Assembly (NCBI GenBank): GCA_937901345.1
Contig: CALCHM010000002.1
Coordinates: 1 to 61,695, forward strand
Direction of reading: 5' to 3'
From: an uncultured Prevotella sp.
Lineage (GTDB): Bacteria > Bacteroidota > Bacteroidia > Bacteroidales > Bacteroidaceae
DNA length: 61,695 nt
In this document: one piece after another, positions 49,855 to 56,857 of the stretch
How positions within the stretch are numbered: the first letter of the stretch is position 1
How the letters are laid out: every line of letters begins with the position of its first letter
Notes under the pieces: model-generated
The model's input: only the letters and a program-made list of their open reading frames with translations
What the model was told of the DNA's origin: nothing
Database searches by the model: none
Program-made: the position numbers and the translations under genes

Positions 49855-50095
49855 ATATATAGGTAACAATATAGGAGTTGACCCCAATACCACAGACCCC
49901 TCCGCCCTTTGGGCACCTCCCCTAACTTTGGGGAGGAATTTTATATACTTCCTTACGCTTATAATTCCTAATTGGAAAGTCAAGCGAGGTAGACTAACTA
50001 AAATTGTCCCCAAAAGTTAGGGGGACGAGCAACTTTAGTTGCGGAGGGGGTCTGTTAAAAATCTTGGGTCAACTGCTATATTATTGCCTATATAT
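49855..50095. repeat. 241-bp foldback element with 32-bp terminal inverted repeats (MITE-like)
   Basis: The left end ATATATAGGTAACAATATAG (49855 onward) continues to GAGTTGACCC; the right end is its inverted copy (to 50095) with a few mismatches. Inside are further inverted pairs: CACAGACCCCTCCGCC with GCGGAGGGGGTCTGT, and CTCCCCTAACTTTGGGGA with TCCCCAAAAGTTAGGGGGA. No coding frame is supported. Host flanks are TA-rich, so a TA or ATATA target copy is possible. Confidence 0.85.
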
Positions 50096-50130
50096 GCAGT
50101 TCATGGTATTGTAATTCATGTACTACTCTT

Positions 50131-51021
50131 TTATCTTCTTCTGCCTCCTCCTCCTGTAGCGCCACCCATAGAGCGTTGAGGACGGTTGCCTCCGCCTCCA
50201 CCCATTGTAGATCTCTGAGGTGAACGTTCGTTCCTGCTCGGAGATGTAGTTGGAGTGTTTCTATTGCGTGAATCGCGACTGGGGGCATTCATTTCGCGTC
50301 TTTGACCTGGTTGTCTATTGGTGCGTTCTGTAGAAGTACTGCCACGTTTCGTGCTCGATGGACGATTTGCAGACGGACGTTGGTTGCGATCTGTAGAAGG
50401 ACGTACTCCACGTTCTGTACTGGGACGATAACCTCTGTTAATAGCAGTCGGACGTCTGTTGTAATCGCGTTGGGGATAGTAGTGGTGATGGTGCCCACCA
50501 TAAGAGGGGTACCAACCATGATGGTAATGAGGATAATAAGAGTGATGATAGTGCCATCCCCACCAAGGATCATAACAAGAAGCATACCAATGGTAAGGAC
50601 GATGCCACCACCATGAAGTATACCAATTGTAAGAATACCAACTGTAGGGACGATACCATGAATACCAGGGGTCGGTGTAAACATCAATGTAATCCGTATA
50701 ATAAGGACTACTTACAATCGTAATACCAGGTGAGTGGAAACGAATGATGCGATTGGTGAGAGATTCCGTGTTATCAGCAGGATCCTCATAGTTATAATCG
50801 GACTCCTCAGAACGATTGTCGCGACGATTGTAAGCATCTACATCCATCACCCCCGTGCGACCTTCTGACCAATCTTCAAATTCAGTATCCTCGTATGTAT
50901 AAATAACCGATTTCACCGGAGTTTTTTTCTTTGAAGGTACAAAATAAACATCATCCTGAGCAATAGCCTGTAACCCACTGCCCACTACAAAAACGACTAA
51001 AAGAAATATACGTTTATCCAT
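50131..51021 (-). CDS. Secreted Trp/Tyr/His-rich protein with Arg/Ser/Thr-rich tail
   Basis: A 296-residue exported protein (start at 51021; an ATG two codons earlier at 51027 is possible). Signal peptide 1-20 ends AIAQ. Residues 25-95 are acidic, 105-190 are made almost only of Trp, Tyr, His, Pro and Ser (YSWYSYNWYTSWWWHRPY, HHHHYYPQRDY), and 195-296 are Arg, Ser, Thr, Asn and Gly-rich (RPSTERGVRPSTDR), ending in GGATGGGGRRR. Proteins of this look are common and uncharacterised in Bacteroidales. No enzyme motif is seen; a surface, adhesive or RNA/polyanion-binding role is guesswork. Confidence 0.75.
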   Translation of the reverse strand: MDKRIFLLVVFVVGSGLQAIAQDDVYFVPSKKKTPVKSVIYTYEDTEFEDWSEGRTGVMDVDAYNRRDNRSEESDYNYEDPADNTESLTNRIIRFHSPGITIVSSPYYTDYIDVYTDPWYSWYRPYSWYSYNWYTSWWWHRPYHWYASCYDPWWGWHYHHSYYPHYHHGWYPSYGGHHHHYYPQRDYNRRPTAINRGYRPSTERGVRPSTDRNQRPSANRPSSTKRGSTSTERTNRQPGQRREMNAPSRDSRNRNTPTTSPSRNERSPQRSTMGGGGGNRPQRSMGGATGGGGRRR

Positions 51022-51039
51022 AATCATACAAAATATAAA

Positions 51040-51300
51040 TTATCCATTCTCCCCTCTCAACGTCCATCGTTCCCCTCTCAACTTTAAACGTTCAACGTTC
51101 ATCAGAACTTCAGAACCTCAGAACCTCAGAACAATACGCCCTCTCTCAACGTTAATCTCTCAACTCTCAACTTTAAACGTTAATCTTTCCTCGTTCAACT
51201 TTAATCGTTGATTACCAGTTGTACTCTGTACTCTGATCTCTGTACTCTAAGAAATCCCCGTTTATCGTTAATCGTTCAACGTTAAACGTTAATCTTTCCC
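51040..51300. repeat. Word-repeat block upstream of the Trp/Tyr/His-rich gene
   Basis: Plus-strand words CTCTCAACGTCCATCGTTCC, CTTCAGAACCTCAGAACC, TTGTACTCTGTACTCTGATC and CGTTAATCGTTCAACG. Unlike most blocks it reads purine-rich on the strand of the nearest downstream gene. Confidence 0.85.
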
Positions 51301-51318
51301 CGTTCCACCCTTGCAAGG

Positions 51319-51326
51319 CAAAAATA
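51319..51326 (-). promoter_or_regulatory. Possible promoter of the Trp/Tyr/His-rich gene
   Basis: On the minus strand TATTTTTG fits TAnnTTTG; a -33 TTTG is not clear. It would place the whole word block in the 5' leader of the gene. Confidence 0.35.
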
Positions 51327-51469
51327 CGCATATTTTCTCAGTCTTTCCACTCCTTTAATCTTATTTATATATTTTTAGCAATAGCATGAGTAGATGTGAA
51401 AGTGACGATGATAAGCTGTGAGTATCCAAAACCGACGGTTCCACCGCAATTTTCCCAAGTAAAATCATT

Positions 51470-51905
51470 CATCCTTCCCCTCTCATCCTTCCCCTCTCAA
51501 CCCTCAACTCTCATCGTTCAACGTTCCTCGTTCAACCCTCAACGTTAATCGTTCAACCTTAATCGTTAATCATTGATTACCATTTGTACTCTGTACTCTG
51601 AACTCTGTCCAGGGCGTTGCCCTTCGCTGGTAGCTGATATCCCTTTCAGGGAAAACAACAATCCGCATGGCAGTTGTACTCTGTTCTCTGTACTCTAGAC
51701 TTCGATCTCTGTACTCTGTACTCTGATCTCTGTACTCTAGACAACTCCCCTCTCTCAACCCTCAACCTTAATCGTTCCTCCCTCAACGTTCCCCTCTCAA
51801 CGTTCATCATAACCTCAGAACTTCAGATCTTCAGAACAATACACCCTCTCTCAACGTTAATCGTTCAACGTTAATCTTTAAACGTTCATCGTTAAACACT
51901 TCCCA
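51470..51905. repeat. Word-repeat block upstream of the capsule locus
   Basis: CTCATCCTTCCCCTCTCAACC, TCGTTCAACGTTCCTCG, TGTACTCTGTACTCTGAACTC and AGAACTTCAGATCTTCAGAAC words. A REP copy is embedded at 51609-51651. The block ends before the capsule promoter, so it is not part of that mRNA. Confidence 0.85.
51609..51651. repeat. Orphan REP element
   Basis: CCAGGGC-GTT-GCCCT followed by TCGCTGG, then a CCC-TTTCA-GGG hairpin (51641-51651). The first part matches the REPs beside the RAYT gene at 33.4-33.9 kb. Confidence 0.8.
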
Positions 51906-51945
51906 TCTCCTAAGAAACTAATTAACAAGATTTTTCAACTTTTCA

Positions 51946-51977
51946 TTTGTACATTAATTAAATAATGTATACCTTTG
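51946..51977 (+). promoter_or_regulatory. Capsule locus promoter
   Basis: TTTG (51946-51949) and TACCTTTG (51970-51977) are 20 bp apart and match the full consensus. Confidence 0.8.
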
Positions 51978-51984
51978 CGAGGTA

Positions 51985-52222
51985 ACTTATGTTAGCAAAT
52001 CTTAAATAGGTTTTTGGGGAGCATACCCCCCCCTATGGATAGTGTTGTAGATTATTGAAAATGTGTAAGTTACACGTTGTGTATTGAGAAATAATTGTAT
52101 CTAAGAAGCTCTTAACTGTAGTGGAGAAACTCTGTCCCGACCGCTAAAGTCGGCCTCTTTGTCGTGCGTACGTACGCCAGGGGAAATCTTCCTAATTAGC
52201 AAATTAAATAAACCAATAAGTT
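51985..52222 (+). promoter_or_regulatory. Long 5' leader of the capsule mRNA with hairpins
   Basis: The leader of about 240 bases contains a GGGG-AGCATA-CCCC hairpin (52016-52029) and CCGAC-CGCTAAA-GTCGG (52138-52154) followed by CCTCTTTGTC. Bacteroides capsule leaders are read through by UpxY/RfaH-type antiterminators; no such gene is in this window. A terminator function of the second hairpin is inference. Confidence 0.5.
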
Positions 52223-54151
52223 ATGTTTTCTGACCTTAAGAAAAAAATGTTTCCCAAGCGTTATTTGAGTCCTTGGGTGATTTTGTTGATTGATGCCTTC
52301 TGTTCAATGTTGGCTTCGTTCTTGACAATTTTGGTGGTTGCCTTGAATAGTACTTGGAACCCAGAACCAAATACCATGTTGTGGTGGGTGGCATTTTCTT
52401 TGCTCGCGTCTTTGTTGTGCTTTAAATTCCTGTCAACCAATCTCACCATCATTCGTCACTCTACTTTGCATGATCTTGCTAAGATTTTTGTAGCTGTAGG
52501 GGTGAAGAGTATGAGTGTCACTCTAGTTGCGGAGTTGCTATTTGAGGGTTTTGCTGCTGTACCCATTATTGGATTGTATCTCTTGTTTGTAGACCTCATT
52601 TTTACTTTTGGTTTGCTAATCGTCGTACGTGTCTTGATGCTTTGGGTATACGATTTTCTGAAAAAAAGTTTATCCTACAATTCTCATGCGCAAAACGTAT
52701 TGGTGTATGGTAGTGATGAAAAATCCGCATCGTTAGCTTTACGCTTCAAGACTTCTTCGCATTACCGCATTAAGGGATTCATCAGTTATGCGAAGAAACC
52801 AAAGACATTCACCCTTCAGAACTTACCCGCCAATTCCTTTAATTCGTTGGAGGATGTACAAACAATCTGTAAGAAGTGGGGGGTTGATGCCATAATATTC
52901 CCTTCTCAGCATAGCGCATCTACCGAACGTGAGCGCTTAATCGCTTATGGAATGGAACTTGGTATTAAGTTCTTGATAACTCCTCCGATGGATGAATTCG
53001 GCAAACCGCATTCTGCTGAGCGTACGATGATTCGTGAAGTGAAGATTGAAGACCTCCTTGGTCGTGAAGAAATCAAGATCAACATGGAGTTAATCAAGAA
53101 AAACTTTGCAGATAAAGTTGTGATGGTTACAGGTGCAGCCGGAAGTATTGGTTCAGAGTTGTGTCGCCAGTTGGCAACCTTTGGTATTAAGAAACTCGTG
53201 ATGTATGACAATGCCGAAACTCCGATGCACAACGTACGTCTGGAGTTTGAAGAACGCTTCCCCAACTTGAATTTTATTCCTATAATTGGAGACGTGCGTC
53301 AACCCCAACGTCTTGATTTTGCTTTCCGCACGCATCATCCACAGGTAGTATTCCATGCAGCAGCTTATAAGCATGTACCCTTGATGGAAGATAATCCATG
53401 TGAGGCTGTATTGGTAAATGTCTATGGTTCGCGTAATGTGGCAGACTTCTGCTTGAAGTATGATGTGGAGAAAATGGTGATGGTCAGCACGGACAAGGCG
53501 GTGAATCCTACGAATATCATGGGTTGCACCAAGCGTTTGGCTGAAATCTATGTGCAGAGTCTTGGTCTTAGCATGGAACAGGGTAAGACTCCAGGTAAGA
53601 CGAAGTTTGTAACAACGCGCTTTGGCAACGTGCTTGGTTCCAATGGTTCTGTGATCCCCCGCTTCCGCGAACAGATTGCTAAGGGAGGTCCGATTACGGT
53701 GACACATCCTGAAATCACACGTTTCTTTATGACCATTCCTGAAGCATGTCGCCTTGTGATGGAAGCTGCAACCATGACCGATGGCAATCAAATCTTTGTC
53801 TTCGACATGGGTGAGAGCGTTAAAATAGCCGATCTCGCCAAGCGCATGATAAAACTCGCCGGTCTTGTAGAGGGTAAGGACATCAACATCGAATACACAG
53901 GTCTTCGTCCAGGAGAAAAACTCTATGAAGAAGTACTCTCCAATGCAGAAAACACAATCCCCACAGACCACAAGCGCATCCATATCGCCAAAGTACGCGA
54001 GTACAACTACGAAGAAGCTTGCAGTGCAGTAGACAAACTCGAACACCTCAGTCGCATCGTAGAAATTCCCGAAATGGTAAAGTATATGAAGCAAATCGTC
54101 CCAGAATTCATCTCCAAAAACTCTGTGTACGAAAAGTATGATAGGAAGTGA
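52223..54151 (+). CDS. CapD/FlaA1-type membrane-bound nucleotide-sugar 4,6-dehydratase
   Basis: A 642-residue protein. Four membrane helices (about residues 15-150) precede a CoA-binding-like domain (about 160-265) and a C-terminal SDR domain (about 290-600) with NAD site VTGAAGSIGSELCRQL and the MGCTKRLAE catalytic region in place of YxxxK, as in CapD, WbpM and PglF. It converts UDP-GlcNAc to the 4-keto-6-deoxy sugar on the way to rare amino sugars such as FucNAc or QuiNAc. It is the first gene of the capsule transcript. Confidence 0.93.
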   Translation: MFSDLKKKMFPKRYLSPWVILLIDAFCSMLASFLTILVVALNSTWNPEPNTMLWWVAFSLLASLLCFKFLSTNLTIIRHSTLHDLAKIFVAVGVKSMSVTLVAELLFEGFAAVPIIGLYLLFVDLIFTFGLLIVVRVLMLWVYDFLKKSLSYNSHAQNVLVYGSDEKSASLALRFKTSSHYRIKGFISYAKKPKTFTLQNLPANSFNSLEDVQTICKKWGVDAIIFPSQHSASTERERLIAYGMELGIKFLITPPMDEFGKPHSAERTMIREVKIEDLLGREEIKINMELIKKNFADKVVMVTGAAGSIGSELCRQLATFGIKKLVMYDNAETPMHNVRLEFEERFPNLNFIPIIGDVRQPQRLDFAFRTHHPQVVFHAAAYKHVPLMEDNPCEAVLVNVYGSRNVADFCLKYDVEKMVMVSTDKAVNPTNIMGCTKRLAEIYVQSLGLSMEQGKTPGKTKFVTTRFGNVLGSNGSVIPRFREQIAKGGPITVTHPEITRFFMTIPEACRLVMEAATMTDGNQIFVFDMGESVKIADLAKRMIKLAGLVEGKDINIEYTGLRPGEKLYEEVLSNAENTIPTDHKRIHIAKVREYNYEEACSAVDKLEHLSRIVEIPEMVKYMKQIVPEFISKNSVYEKYDRK

Positions 54152-54350
54152 GTGTTTATGTTCTGACGTTCTGATGTTCTGATGTACCATTCGGACTACG
54201 TTCCTCCTAACTTCAGAACTTCTTAACCTCTTAACCTCAGAACCTTCTTACCCTCAGAACCTTCTTACCCTCAGAACCTCAGAACCTTCTTACCCTCAGA
54301 ACCTTCTTACCTTCAGAACTCTTTCCTCCCCCTTAATCTTCCCTTTACAT
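54152..54350. repeat. CAGAACCTTCTTACC word-repeat block
   Basis: The 17-base word CAGAACCTTCTTACCCT is repeated four times with CTTAACCTC variants, from about 54225 to 54325. It runs to the start of the S23 gene. Confidence 0.85.
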
Positions 54351-54749
54351 ATGAAAGTAAATAATTTTGAAGAATTACGAATCTGGCAAATGGCGAATGA
54401 ATTGTGTCTTAAGATTTATGGAATAACAAAGATGGGTGAGTTTAAGTATGATACTCGATTCGTTCAACAGATACGTTCTTCAAGTGGTTCAATCATGGAT
54501 AATATTGCAGAGGGATTTGAACGACAGGGGAATAAAGAGTTTAAAAACTTTCTTTATATAGCAAAGGGTTCTGCTGGTGAAACAAGAAGCCAAATTATTC
54601 GTGCTTACAATGTAGGCTTTATTGATAATGAAACATATAGCGAATTATACAATGACTGTATACGATTAAGTTCTTCTATAAATTCATTCATCCAATCCCT
54701 TAAAAATACTGAATATAAAGGAACACGCTATAATGAAGTTACCTCTTAA
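54351..54749 (+). CDS. S23-type four-helix bundle protein
   Basis: A 132-residue protein of the IVS/S23 family. Marks are FEELRIWQMANELCLKIY in helix 1, FVQQIRSSSGSIMDNIAEGF in helix 2, and KNFLYIAKGSAGETRSQI in helix 3. These proteins were first seen inside 23S rRNA intervening sequences and in variable loci; they are pentameric, with unknown function. Here it lies alone within a capsule locus, bordered on both sides by word repeats, suggesting insertion as a small cassette. Its coding sequence is more AT-rich than its neighbours. Confidence 0.9.
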   Translation: MKVNNFEELRIWQMANELCLKIYGITKMGEFKYDTRFVQQIRSSSGSIMDNIAEGFERQGNKEFKNFLYIAKGSAGETRSQIIRAYNVGFIDNETYSELYNDCIRLSSSINSFIQSLKNTEYKGTRYNEVTS

Positions 54750-54861
54750 CCACAGAACCTCAGAACTTCAGAACTCTCATCCCCTCAAAACCCTCAGAAC
54801 GTTCTTAACCTCAGAACCTCAGAACTTCAGAACTCTCATCCCCTCAAAACCCTCAGAACCC
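54744..54861. repeat. 59-bp tandem duplication of word repeats
   Basis: Two near-identical 59-base units (54744-54802 and 54803-54861), each containing TCTTAAC, CAGAACCTCAGAACTTCAG and CATCCCCTCAAAACCCTCAG. They fill the gap before the dehydrogenase start. Confidence 0.85.
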
Positions 54862-54876
54862 TCATCCTCCCTCTAT

Positions 54877-56367
54877 ATGAAAATCGCAGTAGCAGGTACC
54901 GGTTATGTCGGTCTCAGTATGGCAACGCTTCTTGCCCAGCACAATGAAGTAACGGCTGTGGATATCATAGCTGAAAAGGTAGAGAAAATCAACCGCCGTG
55001 TGTCGCCTATTCAGGATGACTATATCGAAAAATTCTTTGCCGTAAAGGAGTTGCATCTTGTAGCGACCCTCGATGCCGAAGCAGCATACAAAGACGCAGA
55101 ATTTGTTATCATTGCTGCTCCTACGAACTACGACAGTCAGAAGAACTTCTTCGATACCTCTGCTGTAGAAGCAGTCATCGACCTCGTTTTGCAATACAAT
55201 CCCGATGCTGTGATGGTCATTAAGAGCACCATCCCCGTAGGTTATTGCCGTAGTCTTTATGTAAAGTACGCGCAGCGCTTCGCTACTGACTCCGCATTAC
55301 AAGGTAAGAAGTTCAACCTGCTTTTTTCACCCGAATTCTTGCGCGAGAGCAAAGCCCTCTATGACAACCTTTATCCCAGTCGCATCATCGTAGGCTTCCC
55401 AAAACTCATTGGACATTACAATGAAGAAAATGAAGCAATCAAAACCATCGCCGATGTTGAACGATTGGAAAATGCCGCACACACCTTCGCCAACCTCCTC
55501 GTCCAAGGTGCCATAGGCAATGGAGAAGAAATGGGAGATGTTCCGAATGGAGACTTCAGAACCTCAGAACTTCAGAACCTCAGAACCTCAGAACCTCAGA
55601 ACCTCAGAACCCTCAACGTTCAACCTTCCTCGTTCAACGTTAATCGTTCAACCCTCAACGTTCCCAGTTCCCCCAAAGGCATCCCCGTCCTCTTTATGGG
55701 CCTCAAGGAAGCCGAAGCTGTAAAACTCTTCGCTAATACCTATTTGGCCCTTCGTGTGAGTTACTTCAACGAACTCGATACCTATGCCGAAGTCAAAGGA
55801 CTTGATCCACAAGCCATCATCCAAGGAATCGGTCTCGATCCACGCATCGGCACGCATTATAATAATCCCTCCTTTGGTTATGGTGGTTACTGTCTACCTA
55901 AGGACACCAAGCAGTTGCTTGCCAACTATCAGGATGTGCCTCAGAACATGATGAGTGCCATTGTAGAAAGCAACCGCACCCGCAAGGACTTCATTGCCGA
56001 CCAAGTATTAAAACTGGCCGGTTGGTACGATTATTCACAAAACAATCAATATAACTCTCATTTATCATCTATCAACTCTCAACTGCCAGTTATTGGAGTT
56101 TTCCGTCTCACCATGAAAACAGGTAGCGACAATTTCCGACAGAGTTCCATTCAGGGCGTGATGAAACGCATCAAGGCGAAGGGAGCTACGGTCATTATCT
56201 ACGAACCGACATTGGAAGACGGTACCCTGTTTTTCGGTAGCCGGGTGGTGAACAATCTGCAGACTTTTAAGGAACAGAGCCAGGCTATCATAGCCAATCG
56301 TTATGACAGTGTATTGGATGATGTACAGGAAAAGGTGTATACTAGAGATATTTTTAGAAGAGACTAG
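54877..56367 (+). CDS. UDP-glucose/GDP-mannose dehydrogenase family enzyme with repeat-derived inserts
   Basis: A 496-residue nucleotide-sugar dehydrogenase making a uronic acid donor. ATG 54877 places the Rossmann motif GTGYVG at residues 7-12; a frame reaching further upstream runs through repeats and is rejected. Catalytic Cys lies in GYGGYCLPKDTKQL, and GVFRLTMKTGSDNFRQSS is the usual C-terminal mark. The family is about 390-420 residues. The excess is an insert at about 222-267 and one at about 386-403, both encoded by the intergenic word repeats and both in frame. All key residues are kept, so the enzyme may still work. Confidence 0.92.
   Translation: MKIAVAGTGYVGLSMATLLAQHNEVTAVDIIAEKVEKINRRVSPIQDDYIEKFFAVKELHLVATLDAEAAYKDAEFVIIAAPTNYDSQKNFFDTSAVEAVIDLVLQYNPDAVMVIKSTIPVGYCRSLYVKYAQRFATDSALQGKKFNLLFSPEFLRESKALYDNLYPSRIIVGFPKLIGHYNEENEAIKTIADVERLENAAHTFANLLVQGAIGNGEEMGDVPNGDFRTSELQNLRTSEPQNLRTLNVQPSSFNVNRSTLNVPSSPKGIPVLFMGLKEAEAVKLFANTYLALRVSYFNELDTYAEVKGLDPQAIIQGIGLDPRIGTHYNNPSFGYGGYCLPKDTKQLLANYQDVPQNMMSAIVESNRTRKDFIADQVLKLAGWYDYSQNNQYNSHLSSINSQLPVIGVFRLTMKTGSDNFRQSSIQGVMKRIKAKGATVIIYEPTLEDGTLFFGSRVVNNLQTFKEQSQAIIANRYDSVLDDVQEKVYTRDIFRRD
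55550..55674 (+). repeat. In-frame word-repeat insert in the dehydrogenase gene
   Basis: Six or so CAGAACCT/CAGAACTT words followed by CCCTCAACGTTCAACC, TTCCTCGTTCAACG and CCCTCAACGTTCCC. It encodes a Ser/Thr/Asn/Pro-rich stretch (FRTSELQNLRTSEPQNLRT) between the NAD domain and the central helix. Confidence 0.9.
56036..56090 (+). repeat. Second in-frame word-like insert in the dehydrogenase gene
   Basis: ACTCTCATTTATCATCTATC then AACTCTCAACTGCC gives a Ser/Asn-rich segment (NSHLSSINSQLP) just before the C-terminal domain. It resembles the CTCTCAACTCTCATC words of the gaps. Confidence 0.7.
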
Positions 56368-56387
56368 AAAGTTTCTTTTGCTTTATT

Positions 56388-56421
56388 TTTGAGTTTATAT
56401 GAATAAATATTACTAACTTTG
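56388..56421 (+). promoter_or_regulatory. Promoter of the polysaccharide export genes
   Basis: TTTG (56388-56391) and TAACTTTG (56414-56421), 22 bp apart. The leader before ATG 56471 is about 45 bases. Confidence 0.65.
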
Positions 56422-56470
56422 CAGCCAATTACATGATTAACATCGAATAACATTTATTGATCAATAAAAT

Positions 56471-56857
56471 ATGATGAAAAAACTTATTTCCTTGCTTGTA
56501 TGCGCATTCTTGCTCTCCGCAGGAGAAGTGTGGGCTCAGTCCATGTCGGACGACCAGGTAGTGGAGTATGTGAAGTCGGCTACGGAAGCTGGTAAATCGC
56601 AGAAACAGATCATGACGGAACTGGCTGCCAGAGGGGTGTCCCGAGCACAGGCCGAACGAATTAAGAAACGCTATGAAGAACAACAAGCATCTGAACAAGG
56701 TATGGGCGCCATTGCCAAGAACAGACAACGAAGAAGCACAGAAGCTCAGGAAGAATTGGTAGAAGGAGAAATGGATCTCATCGCTGCAGAAATGAGTGAC
56801 CCAGCAGAGCAAAGCACTAACGTAGCTGCCCAATTGGTCTATGGACGCAATATTTGA
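56471..56857 (+). pseudogene. N-terminal fragment of a split Wza-type polysaccharide export protein
   Basis: A 128-residue fragment with signal peptide (1-23, ending EVWAQ) and a helical region (about 26-80, SDDQVVEYVKSATEAGKSQ) that precedes the PES domain in Bacteroidota export proteins. It breaks off at VYGRNI with a TGA. The next frame begins TFAPSQNIPTPVNYQLAAGDE, the expected sequence a few residues later (family form is GRNIF..NLTF.P), so a small deletion between short AATATTT/AATTTG-like matches has probably shifted the frame. A translational restart at TTG overlapping the TGA (TTGA) is an alternative. Confidence 0.8.

Noticed and set aside
53153..54190. A 345-codon open frame antisense to the CapD-like gene
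   Set aside because: It lies wholly opposite a clear SDR gene, has odd His/Phe/Cys-rich composition and no motif; it is a by-product of the codon pattern of the true gene.
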